Source: Oxalobacteraceae bacterium
GTDB lineage: Bacteria > Pseudomonadota > Gammaproteobacteria > Burkholderiales > Burkholderiaceae_D
Direction of reading: 5' to 3'
Assembly: GCA_021151485.1 (NCBI GenBank)
Contig: JAGKXB010000021.1
Span: 1 to 38,905, forward strand
Length of the DNA stretch: 38,905 nt
Position 1 is the stretch's first letter; each line of letters starts with the position of its first letter. Shown piece after piece: positions 1 to 8,899 of this stretch. Below the pieces are notes generated by a model that was not told where the DNA came from, made no database searches, and worked only from the letters and a program-made list of their open reading frames with translations. The translations under genes were made by a program, and so were the position numbers.

Positions 1-1
1 G

Positions 2-583
2 TATTTACAACAAGCAATTCGGGATAACAGTTTTGATATCAATCAGTTTAGGTATGCGAACGTCATCCGCTTTGTCACAGAAACCTTGATGAAACCTTTG
101 GTGGCACGTGATGCTGGGCTCGCGAACAAAATGCTTGCCATCATGCAAGCTTCGATTGTTGCGCAGGGGGATTACATCAAAATTGCACAAACCAACGCAA
201 AGGATGCCGCCATCAAAGATGCGATCAATACATTGTGCAATACAAAGGAAATAAGAGAGCGTTCCACCACAGCAGTTGATACGTTTCTTGCCAGTTTGAC
301 GCCGGCAGACAAACAGACTGTTTTGCCTAGATTGGCCGTGTTGCTAGGCACGATGGCGAAACAAGGGGTGTTGGGGTATCACCATGGTGAAAGCAATCAA
401 GCGAATAACTTGTTGTACTTATTGGCATCGGATTGCTTCTATCGATTATCGGCAGTTCCTGGCATTACTTTCCCAACAAATTTTCATGAAGAACTTAATC
501 AAGGCCTTTGTATTGAGGCGTTAACTAACCGTTTTATTATTACTAATCACGGTGTGTTTCATGACGTGTTTGCTACGCGTTGA
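2..583 (+). CDS. Hypothetical protein, 3' part of a gene cut by the window edge
   Basis: The frame is open from base 2, so the gene begins upstream of the window; the in-frame TTG/ATG near 86-91 is probably internal. The visible 193 residues are mostly helical and soluble, with no signal peptide or membrane segment. I see no motif that allows a family assignment; the C-terminal half is richer in Asn, His and aromatic residues. It ends 66 bp before ubiA, with no clear terminator between them. Its base composition looks AT-leaning, like the orphan OTU-like gene at 8900-10768, but I cannot show a relationship. Function unknown. Confidence 0.65.
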   Translation, partial: YLQQAIRDNSFDINQFRYANVIRFVTETLMKPLVARDAGLANKMLAIMQASIVAQGDYIKIAQTNAKDAAIKDAINTLCNTKEIRERSTTAVDTFLASLTPADKQTVLPRLAVLLGTMAKQGVLGYHHGESNQANNLLYLLASDCFYRLSAVPGITFPTNFHEELNQGLCIEALTNRFIITNHGVFHDVFATR

Positions 584-649
584 GTTCTTTTAGTTTTTAT
601 TACTTAAAATAACGCATTTAACGTCATTGATTTTCACATACTGTCCCTG

Positions 650-1513
650 ATGCCCAGCAAATCCACCCTGTTGCTTTATGCGCGCCTTGTTCGACTTGAT
701 AAACCCATCGGTATTTTGTTACTGTTGTGGCCCACTCTGATTGCCCTATGGTTAGCATCTAATGGTCAACCCAACTGGCAACTGCTGAGCATCTTTTTTT
801 GGGGGACTGTCCTGATGCGATCGGCGGGTTGCGCCATCAATGATTTTGCTGATCGTGATATTGACAAACATGTGCAACGAACGGCCCAGCGCCCAATTAC
901 CAGTGGGCAAATTAGTGCGCGTTCCGCCTTATTCATCGCATTGTTTCTGAGCCTGCTTTCTTATTCCTTAATTTTGCCGCTGAATACGCTAACAAAACAA
1001 TGTGCGTTTGTCGCTGTCATTATTGCCGGGACTTATCCTTATTTCAAACGCTTCTTTGCCATTCCACAAGCTTATCTGGGGATTGCATTCGGCTTTGGTA
1101 TTCCGATGGCTTTTGCCGCTGTGCAAAACACCATTCCGGCTAGCGCGTGGTTATTACTTATCGCCAATATTTTTTGGGCTGTCGCCTACGATACCGAATA
1201 CGCGATGGTTGATCGCGATGATGATTTGAAAATCGGCATCAAAACATCGGCCATTACCTTTGGTCGTTACGACGTTGCTGCCATCATGCTGTGTTATTTC
1301 GCTATGTTTACCATCACGTTCATAGTCGCCTGGGAATACGGTTTGCGCCATTGGTTTGTAGCAGGATGGTTGATTGCAATAGGTTGCGCGGTTTACCACT
1401 ATTTTTTAATTCGCCGGCGTAATCGAGATGATTGTTTTATGGCATTTCGACACAATAATTGGCTGGGAGCAGCAATTTTTGCTGGTATTGCACTCGACTA
1501 CGCGTTACGATAA
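650..1513 (+). CDS. ubiA: 4-hydroxybenzoate polyprenyltransferase
   Basis: Prenylates 4-hydroxybenzoate in the inner membrane, the first membrane-bound step of ubiquinone synthesis. The 287-residue protein has the UbiA fold, with about eight or nine hydrophobic segments. The first Asp-rich motif is NDFADRDID at residues 64-72, which binds the Mg-diphosphate of the prenyl donor. The second is the DRDDD cluster at about 188-192, followed by [12 protein letters not shown]. Length is normal for the family. The ATG at 650 has only a weak ribosome site. A UbiH/Coq6-type hydroxylase and ubiX elsewhere in the window belong to the same pathway but are not in this operon. Confidence 0.96.
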   Translation: MPSKSTLLLYARLVRLDKPIGILLLLWPTLIALWLASNGQPNWQLLSIFFWGTVLMRSAGCAINDFADRDIDKHVQRTAQRPITSGQISARSALFIALFLSLLSYSLILPLNTLTKQCAFVAVIIAGTYPYFKRFFAIPQAYLGIAFGFGIPMAFAAVQNTIPASAWLLLIANIFWAVAYDTEYAMVDRDDDLKIGIKTSAITFGRYDVAAIMLCYFAMFTITFIVAWEYGLRHWFVAGWLIAIGCAVYHYFLIRRRNRDDCFMAFRHNNWLGAAIFAGIALDYALR

Positions 1514-1680
1514 CGCTCCAATTGAGTCATACCACGCGGCAATATCCATCAGAAAATCAACAAAATTTCCCATAAAACAAGATTGCCACGCAGCTTGATT
1601 TTTTAGGAAGCACAATGCCTCCTACCGTTTAAACAACATGTACTAACCAGGCTTCTCACAACTACGAAGGAATGTTCAAT

Positions 1681-2013
1681 ATGAGCTCAAACGATACAAG
1701 TACACAACACGAAAATAATGAAACACGTGACAAATTGATGAGCGACCTCAAAATGGTCATTCATGATGCAGAGGATTTACTCAAAAACACTGGCCACCAA
1801 ACTGGTGAAAGCTTTAAAAATGCGAAAGCAAAGTTTGAATCAACATTGGCGAACGCCAAAACACAATTGAAATCCCTGGAAGAAACCGTTATTTACAAAG
1901 CCAAAGATGCCGCTTTAGCGACGGATCGTTACGTTAAAGACCACCCATGGCAATCAGTAGGCTTAGGCGCTTGCGTCGGCCTGATTATCGGATTGTTAAT
2001 TTCGCGCAAATAA
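1681..2013 (+). CDS. DUF883 family protein (YqjD/ElaB-like), membrane-anchored
   Basis: A 110-residue protein with a long amphipathic helical region at about 15-80, rich in Lys, Glu and Ala, and then the typical C-terminal YVKDHPWQSVGLGACVGLIIG segment, which forms one transmembrane anchor ending in RK. This is the ElaB/YqjD/YgaM family. E. coli members sit in the inner membrane and bind ribosomes in stationary phase; that role is assumed here only by homology. I prefer the ATG at 1681 over the one at 1672, because the GAAGGA ribosome site ends at 1671, giving 9 nt of spacing to 1681 and none to 1672. First gene of a yqjD-yqjE-yqjK set. Confidence 0.9.
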   Translation: MSSNDTSTQHENNETRDKLMSDLKMVIHDAEDLLKNTGHQTGESFKNAKAKFESTLANAKTQLKSLEETVIYKAKDAALATDRYVKDHPWQSVGLGACVGLIIGLLISRK

Positions 2014-2017
2014 TTCC

Positions 2018-2389
2018 ATGGCAATTGCGGAATCTGCAATACGAATAATGGCGGGGCTGGTTTCTCTCATCCAAACCCGCCTTAAACTCATCGCGATTGA
2101 AGTAGAAGAGGAGTCCTTGCGACTCTTCTCCTACGCAGTGGCCATCTTGGCCGCCATGTTCTGTTTAGGCATCGCGGTTTTACTCAGCATTTTGCTCGTT
2201 ATCATCATTTATTGGGATACGCACAGAATTACTGCTCTGTTATCGCTGATCGGCTTTTTTGCTTCGATTGGTGGCATCGTCAGCTGGAAAGTCTTCCATG
2301 CTTATCGCAGAAAACCACCACTACTAGCACACACGTTGGCAGAGTTATCCGACGACCTAACCCAACTCAAATCCACTTCCCATGAATAA
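2018..2389 (+). CDS. Phage holin family / YqjE-like membrane protein
   Basis: A 123-residue protein with two strongly hydrophobic segments (about residues 37-66 and 72-93), preceded by an amphipathic helix with a charged EVEEESLR stretch and followed by a basic and then acidic tail. This matches the YqjE/holin-superfamily-III (DUF1469) pattern. It starts 4 bp after the DUF883 gene and overlaps the next gene by 8 bp, so the three are very likely co-transcribed and translationally coupled. Molecular function is unknown; the holin label is a family name and does not imply lysis. Confidence 0.85.
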   Translation: MAIAESAIRIMAGLVSLIQTRLKLIAIEVEEESLRLFSYAVAILAAMFCLGIAVLLSILLVIIIYWDTHRITALLSLIGFFASIGGIVSWKVFHAYRRKPPLLAHTLAELSDDLTQLKSTSHE

Positions 2390-2684
2390 GCGCAAGATAC
2401 TAGCGCAACAGCGCCGAATCTTACTGGCACAAAGCGCCGTACAACGCGAGCTACTTGCCAACCAAGTACACGCACTGATGCGCCCACTATCCTGGGTAGA
2501 CAAAGGGTTGACTTTAATCCAGCACGTAAAAAAACCGGCCATGCTAGCCGGTTTTATCTTCAGTCTGTTCACGCTCAAATCACAAGGCTTGCCGCCACTG
2601 ATCAGCAAAAGCTTTATGGTATGGCAAACCGCCCGCCGCATTCTTCCTACATTGCGTGAGATGGTTGCGCGGTTTCGGGTTTAA
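2382..2684 (+). CDS. YqjK-like small basic protein
   Basis: A 100-residue protein beginning MNKRKILAQQRRILLAQSA. The Arg/Gln-rich N-terminal helix is characteristic of YqjK-type proteins that follow yqjD-yqjE in many proteobacteria. One short hydrophobic stretch lies at about 52-64. The start overlaps yqjE by 8 bp (ATGAATAA). The stop overlaps the convergent proC stop by 4 bp. The overlapping stops sit inside an inverted repeat (CGGGTT-TAACT-AACCCG, 2676-2692), which may act as a weak two-way terminator. The gene also contains a strong internal hairpin at 2531-2555. Function unknown. Confidence 0.75.
   Translation: MNKRKILAQQRRILLAQSAVQRELLANQVHALMRPLSWVDKGLTLIQHVKKPAMLAGFIFSLFTLKSQGLPPLISKSFMVWQTARRILPTLREMVARFRV
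2531..2555. repeat. Intragenic perfect inverted repeat inside the yqjK-like gene
   Basis: Nine-base arms AAAACCGGC and GCCGGTTTT are separated by 7 nt (2540-2546). In either transcript this makes a GC-capped hairpin ending in a short U run, i.e. terminator-like, although it lies in the coding sequence (residues KKPAMLAGF). Confidence 0.6.
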
Positions 2685-3511
2685 CTAACCCGACCAAACT
2701 CCTCCCCCAACTCCCGACTACGCCCCTCCGCTGCCTTCATTGCTTGCACGATGGCATGTTTGACATCGCTCTGCGCCATGGAAGTTAAGGCCGCATGCGT
2801 CGTGCCACCTTTGGAAGTCACGCGCTCGCGCAATGTTGAGACAGGTTCTGATGATTGCTTTGCTAGCTGTGCGCCACCGACAAAAGTTGCCAGGGTTAAT
2901 TGGCGGCTTTGCTCTTCGTTTAAGCCCATTTCTTGCGCGGCTTGTTGCATTGCTTCCATGAAGTAAAAAATATACGCAGGTCCGCTGCCGGAAACGGCGG
3001 TGACGCTGTCGATGAGGTTTTCTTCTTCCAGCCATAAAGTACTGCCCACTGCGTTCATGATGGCATCGGCCATGGCGCGTTGAGAGGATGAGACGCCGGC
3101 CATGGCGAACATGCCGGTAATACCTTGGCCGATCAAAGCTGGGGTATTGGGCATGCTACGGACAACGGCACTATAGCCATTTAACCAGCGTGACAAATCG
3201 CTGCTGCGTATTCCGGCAGCAATCGAGAGTATTAATTGCGTTGAAACGTATGGCAGCAATAAAGCCAGCGCATCCTGCATTTGCTGCGGTTTGACTGCTA
3301 GCACGATCACATCGCAAGACGCGATTGCAGCATCAATTTGTAATGCTGTTGTAACGCCAAATTGTTGTTTTAATTTATCCAATGCATCGGGGTTGACGTC
3401 GATGACATGGATTTGGTGGTGCTCTTTTTCTGCCGCTGCTACCGTTTTTCCCACCAAACCTGCGATTAAAGCGCTTGCCATGTTGCCACCGCCGACAAAA
3501 CCGATTTTCAT
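2681..3511 (-). CDS. proC: Pyrroline-5-carboxylate reductase
   Basis: Last step of proline synthesis: NAD(P)H-dependent reduction of 1-pyrroline-5-carboxylate to L-proline, in the cytoplasm. The 276-residue protein starts MKIGFVGGGNMASALIAGL, the P5CR Rossmann glycine motif. It contains AVKPQ (about 73-77), RSMPNTPALIG (about 118-128) and the C-terminal signature AVSGSGPAYIFYFMEAM with TSKGGTTHAAL. Length is typical. It lies 9 bp downstream of yggS, a very common proteobacterial pair, and is divergent from pilT-pilU. Confidence 0.97.
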   Translation of the reverse strand: MKIGFVGGGNMASALIAGLVGKTVAAAEKEHHQIHVIDVNPDALDKLKQQFGVTTALQIDAAIASCDVIVLAVKPQQMQDALALLLPYVSTQLILSIAAGIRSSDLSRWLNGYSAVVRSMPNTPALIGQGITGMFAMAGVSSSQRAMADAIMNAVGSTLWLEEENLIDSVTAVSGSGPAYIFYFMEAMQQAAQEMGLNEEQSRQLTLATFVGGAQLAKQSSEPVSTLRERVTSKGGTTHAALTSMAQSDVKHAIVQAMKAAEGRSRELGEEFGRVS

Positions 3512-3520
3512 GTTTTTTCC

Positions 3521-4249
3521 TTATTGTTTATTACCGTAATCCCGTTGTCCAAAAATGGCGCTACCAATACGCACCATGGTGGCGCCTTCTGCAATCGCCG
3601 CCTGCATATCACCTGACATGCCCATGGACAAAGTATCGAAGGTGATGGGTTCGGATAACTCTTGAGATAATTGATTGAATAACTGATCGAATAATTGCCG
3701 CATTTGGCGAAATGGCACACGCCGCGCTTGTTCGTCGTCGCAGGCGTCCGGTATCGCCATCAAGCCGCGTAAGCGTAAGTTTGGTAACGTAGCGATGACG
3801 CGTGCTAACTCTAGCGCTTGGTTGCTGGCAAGGCCGCTTTTACTATCGCTGCCATCGATATTAATTTGCAAACAAACATTCATTGGTGGCAAATGCGACG
3901 GTCTTTGTTCGGCTAAGCGACGAGCGATTTTTTCGCTGGATAAGGATTGTACCCAGTCAAAATTTTCTGCAATCAAACGTGTTTTATTGCTCTGAATGGG
4001 ACCGATAAAATGCCACTCCAGCGCCAAATCAGGACGTACTGTGCGAACTGAGGCTATTTTTTGTACTGCTTCTTGCACATAATTTTCGCCAAATGCTTGT
4101 TGTCCTGCCAAGGCTGCTGCGATGACGGCATCGGCGCCAAAGGTTTTGGAAACTGCCAATAACTTGATCGGGCACATCACGTGCGAGGTATGCGCTGCCA
4201 CAAGAATACTTTCACGTACTACTTGCAAGTTGTTGGAAATTACAGACAT
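3521..4249 (-). CDS. yggS: YggS-family PLP homeostasis protein (PLPBP)
   Basis: A PLP-binding protein of the alanine-racemase-like TIM-barrel fold without known catalysis; it buffers pyridoxal phosphate and affects amino-acid and vitamin B6 homeostasis. The 242-residue protein carries the cofactor lysine in KLLAVSKT (K35), FGENYVQEA, EWHFIGPIQSNK and the phosphate-binding end SMGMSGDMQAAI, all family hallmarks. It precedes proC by 9 bp on the same strand, so the two are probably one operon. The 57-bp gap to the pilT start holds divergent promoters. Confidence 0.96.
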   Translation of the reverse strand: MSVISNNLQVVRESILVAAHTSHVMCPIKLLAVSKTFGADAVIAAALAGQQAFGENYVQEAVQKIASVRTVRPDLALEWHFIGPIQSNKTRLIAENFDWVQSLSSEKIARRLAEQRPSHLPPMNVCLQINIDGSDSKSGLASNQALELARVIATLPNLRLRGLMAIPDACDDEQARRVPFRQMRQLFDQLFNQLSQELSEPITFDTLSMGMSGDMQAAIAEGATMVRIGSAIFGQRDYGNKQ

Positions 4250-4306
4250 AATCGATCGGCTTACTTTCTTTTGGGCATGATTATTTTGAACGACTCGGGA
4301 TTATAA

Positions 4307-5350
4307 ATGGACATCGCAGAATTACTGGCGTTCTCAGTCAAGAACAATGCTTCCGATTTACATTTATCCGCTGGCTTACCACCGATGATACGCGTGCACG
4401 GAGATGTACGTCGGATCAACCTACCGCCACTGGAACATAAAGACGTGCATGACATGATGTATGACATCATGAATGATATGCAACGGAGAATTTACGAAAA
4501 AAATTTGGAAATAGATTTTTCATTTTCCATCGCAGGCTTAGCTCGCTTTCGTGTGAATGCCTACAATCAGGAGCGCGGCGCAGCAGCAGTGATGCGCACC
4601 ATTCCCTCTACGATACAAACGCTAGAAGAGTTGAATTGCCCCAAAATCTTTTCTGAGTTAGCGAATAAGCCGCGCGGATTAGTACTAGTGACGGGACCCA
4701 CTGGCTCTGGTAAGTCAACGACGCTAGCGGCGATGGTCAATCATATTAATGAAAATGAGCACGGACATATTCTGACCGTAGAGGATCCAATCGAATTTAT
4801 TCATGAACCTAAAAAATGCCTCATCAACCAACGAGAAGTCGGGCCACACACGCTTTCATTCAGCAACGCATTACGCTCAGCGTTGCGAGAAGACCCTGAC
4901 GTTATCCTAGTGGGAGAGTTACGTGATCTGGAAACTATTCGCCTGGCCTTAACTGCGGCAGAAACCGGTCATTTAGTGTTCGGTACTTTGCATACTTCAT
5001 CTGCAGCAAAAACTGTCGACCGTATAGTCGATGTTTTTCCGGCAGATGAAAAAGAAATGGTGCGCACTATGTTGTCTGAATCACTACAAGCCGTCATTTC
5101 ACAAACGCTACTCAAAAACAAAGAAGGTACTGGTCGAGTCGCCGCTTATGAAATCATGGTCGCCACTCCTGCAATCCGCAACTTGATTCGTGAAAGCAAA
5201 ATCGCACAAATGTATTCAGCAATTCAAACGGGTAGTAGTCACGGTATGCAAACCCTGGATCAAGCTTTACTTGATCTAGTACGTCGTAATGTGATTAGTT
5301 CCGCGACAGCACGTTCGGCAGCCAAAGCACCTGACGCCTTTCCTGGCTAA
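4307..5350 (+). CDS. pilT: Type IV pilus retraction ATPase PilT
   Basis: A hexameric ATPase at the inner-membrane pilus base that drives pilus depolymerisation for twitching, surface adhesion and DNA uptake. The 347-residue protein has an N-terminal PAS-like part starting MDIAELLAFSVKNNASDLHL, Walker A GPTGSGKST (130-138), the Asp box around E159 (TVEDPIEF), Walker B DVILVGELRD (198-207) and the His box HLVFGTLHT (222-230). It is followed by pilU after 26 bp. The pilus assembly genes themselves are not in this window. Confidence 0.98.
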   Translation: MDIAELLAFSVKNNASDLHLSAGLPPMIRVHGDVRRINLPPLEHKDVHDMMYDIMNDMQRRIYEKNLEIDFSFSIAGLARFRVNAYNQERGAAAVMRTIPSTIQTLEELNCPKIFSELANKPRGLVLVTGPTGSGKSTTLAAMVNHINENEHGHILTVEDPIEFIHEPKKCLINQREVGPHTLSFSNALRSALREDPDVILVGELRDLETIRLALTAAETGHLVFGTLHTSSAAKTVDRIVDVFPADEKEMVRTMLSESLQAVISQTLLKNKEGTGRVAAYEIMVATPAIRNLIRESKIAQMYSAIQTGSSHGMQTLDQALLDLVRRNVISSATARSAAKAPDAFPG

Positions 5351-5376
5351 ACATCGCATTCTTTTTGGAGTTGATC

Positions 5377-6513
5377 ATGGAGCATAGCCACGCCACGCAA
5401 TTCATCCGTGATTTGCTACAAATCATGCTCGACCAAAAAGGCTCCGACTTGTTTATCACGGCCAACTTTCCTCCCGCCGTCAAAATTGATGGTGAACTGA
5501 CGCCGATATCAAACCAGGCACTCACAGCCCACCAAACCTCAGCACTAGTACACGCCGTGATGAATGATATCCAAATCGTGGCATTTGACACGAGCAAAGA
5601 GGCCAATTTTGCGATTCATTTTGCCGGATTAGGACGTTTCCGCGTGTCTGCATTTATGCAACAAGGAAATGTAGGCATGGTGATACGTATTATCGCCACA
5701 ACAATTCTTTCAACTGATGACCTCGGTTTACCACCCATCTTAAAAGAAATTGTGATGGAAAAACGTGGACTGATATTGATGGTAGGCGCAACCAGTTCCG
5801 GCAAATCCACCACACTTGCTGCACTTTTAGATCATCGTAATCAACACAGCCACGGCCACATTATTACGATTGAAGATCCTATCGAATTTATCCATCCACA
5901 CAAAAATTGCATCGTTACACAAAGAGAAATAGGGGTCGATACAGAAAACTGGGAATCCGCGCTCAACAACGCGCTACGCCAAGCGCCCGATGTGATTCAG
6001 ATTGGAGAAATTCGAGATAAAACCACCATGGATCACGCGATTTGTTTCGCCGAAACAGGACATTTATGTCTTGCCACACTGCATGCCAACAGTAGCAATC
6101 AGGCGTTGGATCGTATTGTTAATTTTTTCCCTGAAGAGCGACGCCAACAATTGTTGATGGATTTATCGTTAAATTTAAAGGCGATGATAGGACAACGCCT
6201 GATACCACTACGTCACTCTCAAGGACGCTGTCTGGCGATGGAAATCATGCTGAATTCACCTTATCTTTCCGATTTGATTTTCAAGGGCAAGATTCATGAA
6301 ATCAAAGAGTTGATGAAAAAATCACGTGAAGTCGGCATGCAAACATTTGATCAAGCCTTGTTTGATTTGTACCAGGCCGACAAAATCAGCTACGAAGATG
6401 CGCTGCGCAATGCAGACTCCGTCAATGATTTGCGCCTTGCGATTAAATTGCAGGGCAAGGGGGCACCTGATCAAGGCTCGTCCAATCGCGCCGAGCATTT
6501 GGGAATTTTGTAG
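5377..6513 (+). CDS. pilU: PilT paralogue PilU, type IV pilus accessory retraction ATPase
   Basis: A 378-residue PilT/PilU ATPase that usually supports PilT-dependent retraction under load. Walker A is GATSSGKST (137-145), with an ATSS variant typical of PilU instead of PTGS; VEDPIEF-like (IEDPIEF), Walker B DVIQIGEIRD and HLCLATLHA follow. The frame is open further 5' to a TTG at 5365, but I place the start at the ATG at 5377, which has TTTGGAG 6 nt upstream. It forms an operon with pilT. The C-terminal tail after about residue 350 is poorly conserved and charged. Confidence 0.96.
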   Translation: MEHSHATQFIRDLLQIMLDQKGSDLFITANFPPAVKIDGELTPISNQALTAHQTSALVHAVMNDIQIVAFDTSKEANFAIHFAGLGRFRVSAFMQQGNVGMVIRIIATTILSTDDLGLPPILKEIVMEKRGLILMVGATSSGKSTTLAALLDHRNQHSHGHIITIEDPIEFIHPHKNCIVTQREIGVDTENWESALNNALRQAPDVIQIGEIRDKTTMDHAICFAETGHLCLATLHANSSNQALDRIVNFFPEERRQQLLMDLSLNLKAMIGQRLIPLRHSQGRCLAMEIMLNSPYLSDLIFKGKIHEIKELMKKSREVGMQTFDQALFDLYQADKISYEDALRNADSVNDLRLAIKLQGKGAPDQGSSNRAEHLGIL

Positions 6514-6533
6514 AAATTTAAAAATTATTAAAC

Positions 6534-7097
6534 ATGGGCAATCGACTTTCAAAAATCACCACCCGCACTGGCGACCAAGGCATGACAGGCTTGGGCGATG
6601 GCAGCCGCATCAGCAAAGATCATTTACGCATTCATGCCATGGGTGATGTGGATGAACTCAACTCCCACCTTGGCGTCTTGTTATGCGAAGACATGCCAGA
6701 TGCATTACGGGAAGCATTGCTGTCGATTCAACACGATTTATTCGATATCGGCGGCGAGTTGTGCATTCCGGGTCATCCATTTATTAGCGAACAACACGTC
6801 ACCAAATTGGATGGACTAATAGAAACATACAACGCACATTGCTCGCCGTTAAAAGAATTTATCCTCCCCGGCGGCTCACGCACTGCGGCCATCGGCCACG
6901 TGTGTCGCACTGTTTGCCGTCGTGCTGAACGGGCTATCGTCACGCTAAGCAATGTGGAAGAAATCAACATCGCCACCCGCCAATACATGAATCGCTTGTC
7001 GGATTTGTTATTTATCTGGTCGCGCGTACTCAATCAATATGCTGGCAAGACCGATTTGTTGTGGCAAAAAGACCGCGCTTTGTCGGCCTTGACCTAA
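6534..7097 (+). CDS. Cob(I)alamin adenosyltransferase, PduO type
   Basis: Transfers the adenosyl group of ATP to cob(I)alamin, making coenzyme B12. The 187-residue protein has the PduO-type N-terminal ATP signature TRTGDQGMTGLGDGSR (about 10-25), the DELNSHLG helix, the LPGGS loop and the conserved RTVCRRAER followed by YMNRLSDLLF. It begins 20 bp after pilU, so it may be read through from the pil operon, although there is no functional link. No other B12 synthesis gene is visible, so it probably serves salvage or a B12-dependent enzyme elsewhere. Confidence 0.95.
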   Translation: MGNRLSKITTRTGDQGMTGLGDGSRISKDHLRIHAMGDVDELNSHLGVLLCEDMPDALREALLSIQHDLFDIGGELCIPGHPFISEQHVTKLDGLIETYNAHCSPLKEFILPGGSRTAAIGHVCRTVCRRAERAIVTLSNVEEINIATRQYMNRLSDLLFIWSRVLNQYAGKTDLLWQKDRALSALT

Positions 7098-7401
7098 TAC
7101 TCAGCCCCATCGCTCTCACGGGAATGATGGCAATACGGAAAACTTAAAACCGTCGTCCCCGAGTGCTTTAGCATAAGTATCTACACAAATATGAAGAATG
7201 TTTACCTGACCTTGTAGGGCGTCAATAAGCGAAGCGCATTGCGCCGCATGATGGCTTTGATCAAGGTGCAATGCGCTTCGCTTATTGACACCCTACTTAG
7301 CAGGAAAATGAACTCGCTCCCACAATCCTGCGTGGGAACGACGGAAGCCAATGAAAATTTGGCTTAAAAATAATTTCAATCATTAAAATTAAAAAGCAGT
7401 C
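7098..7401. other. Intergenic stretch between adenosyltransferase and sbcB
   Basis: No credible gene. It holds the long hairpin repeat at 7214-7296 and a smaller hairpin TCCCAC-8 nt-GTGGGA at 7318-7337. A third segment around 7115-7165 looks like degenerate intergenic repeat DNA. The last 20 bases are A-rich and lead into sbcB without a strong ribosome site. Confidence 0.6.
7214..7296. repeat. Long intergenic inverted repeat (REP/MITE-like hairpin)
   Basis: Left arm 7214-7242 and right arm 7268-7296 are 29 bases each and complementary at 28 of 29 positions; three more pairs (one G-U) extend the stem inward, leaving a loop of about 19 nt. The arms have the pattern GTAGGG(C/T)GTCAATAAGCG and then GAAGCGCATTGC, which resembles a widespread family of intergenic palindromes in proteobacteria. 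It may be a non-autonomous mobile repeat or a transcript-stabilising or terminating structure. No transposase lies next to it. Confidence 0.85.
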
Positions 7402-8868
7402 ATGTCTACACACACCTTTCTTTGGCACGATTACGAAACTTTTGGCATCCAAACCCGCCGCGATCGACCAGCGCAATTCGCTGCCATCCGCACAGATGCC
7501 GAGCTGAATGAAATTGGCGAACCCATCATGTTGTATTGCCAACCGGCGCCAGATTATCTGCCCGATCCGCAATCCTGCTTGCTCACTGGCATCACACCAC
7601 AATACTGCTTAGAACACGGTTTGCCGGAAGCAGAATTTGCGGCAACCATCGAACAAGCGCTGGCGCAACCCGGCACCATCGGCGTGGGGTACAACACGAT
7701 ACGTTTTGACGATGAAATCACGCGTTTTATGTTTTGGCGCAATTTGATCGATCCCTATGCCAGAGAATGGCAAAATCAGTGCGGACGCTGGGATATTTTA
7801 GATTTAGTGCGCACCGCCCACGCCTTGCGCCCCGAAGGAATGAAGTGGCCGAAACAAGACGATGGCCGCCCCAGTTTTAAGCTGGAACATTTAAGTGCCG
7901 CCAATGGCTTGGCCCATGAAGCCGCCCACGATGCGCTATCAGATGTGCGTGCCACCATTGCGCTGGCGCGTTTGATCCGAGAAAAACAACCACGCTTGTT
8001 TGATTTTTGCCTGGCTTTGCACAAAAAAGACCGCGTGGCAGAAGAAATTAGCTTGCACTTTCAGCCTGAGGCGCGACGACCTTTTCTGCATATTTCAGGC
8101 ATGTTCCCCGCCGAACGTGGTTGCCTGGCTATCATGTGGCCGCTGGCGCAGCATCCCACCAATAAAAATGAAGTCATCGCCTGGGATTGCGCTCATGATC
8201 CGCGTGAATTACTCAACCTTAGCGCAGCCGACATGCGCACTCGGCTATTCACCGCAACCGATGCTTTGCCTGAAGGCATCACCCGATTACCGATTAAAAC
8301 CATCCATTTAAATAAGTCGCCAATAGTGATTGGTAATTTAAAAATTCTCACAACAAACATGGCAGAAAAATGGAATATCGCTGTCGACGTCGCATTGACA
8401 CACGCCAATATTCTTGCCAGCACACCGGCTCTTCATACGCAATTAGCGCCGCTATGGACGGAAGTATTCCAACGTCCCGCAGCCTCCATGGAAACGGCAA
8501 TCGATGTTGATGAAGATTTATACGGTGGTTTTGTCGGCAATAACGACCGACGGCAATTGAATGTATTACGCAAATTGACGCCAGAAAAACTGGCGGCGGT
8601 ACGCTTGCAGTTTGACGATGCGCGATTGGAGGAATGCGTATTCCGCTACCGTGCCAGGAACTTTCCTGACACATTGTCGGAAGCGGAATTGCAGCGCTGG
8701 CAGGAACATTGCAGCGTGCGTTTGCTGCATGGTGCTGGTGGCGTTCGCAACTTAAGCACGTTCTTCAATGAAATTGATCAATTATCAGAAACCAGTGATG
8801 AACGTGGCGAGGCGATTTTAGGGGAGTTGTACGATTACGCAGAGAGCATTGCGCCGATTTTAAAATAA
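7402..8868 (+). CDS. sbcB: Exodeoxyribonuclease I
   Basis: A 3'-to-5' single-strand DNA exonuclease acting in recombination and mismatch repair. The 488-residue protein starts STHTFLWHDYETFG with catalytic D10 and E12 (DEDDh superfamily). It continues with QSCLLTGITPQ, GYNTIRFDDE and the third motif EAAHDALSDVRATIALARL, which carries the catalytic His and Asp. The C-terminal half holds the SH3-like and helical ExoI domains (YGGFVGNNDRR region). Length is close to the E. coli enzyme (475). The stop lies 31 bp from the convergent OTU-like gene. Confidence 0.97.
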   Translation: MSTHTFLWHDYETFGIQTRRDRPAQFAAIRTDAELNEIGEPIMLYCQPAPDYLPDPQSCLLTGITPQYCLEHGLPEAEFAATIEQALAQPGTIGVGYNTIRFDDEITRFMFWRNLIDPYAREWQNQCGRWDILDLVRTAHALRPEGMKWPKQDDGRPSFKLEHLSAANGLAHEAAHDALSDVRATIALARLIREKQPRLFDFCLALHKKDRVAEEISLHFQPEARRPFLHISGMFPAERGCLAIMWPLAQHPTNKNEVIAWDCAHDPRELLNLSAADMRTRLFTATDALPEGITRLPIKTIHLNKSPIVIGNLKILTTNMAEKWNIAVDVALTHANILASTPALHTQLAPLWTEVFQRPAASMETAIDVDEDLYGGFVGNNDRRQLNVLRKLTPEKLAAVRLQFDDARLEECVFRYRARNFPDTLSEAELQRWQEHCSVRLLHGAGGVRNLSTFFNEIDQLSETSDERGEAILGELYDYAESIAPILK

Positions 8869-8899
8869 AGAAAAAATAACGAAATTTCGTTCACTATTT

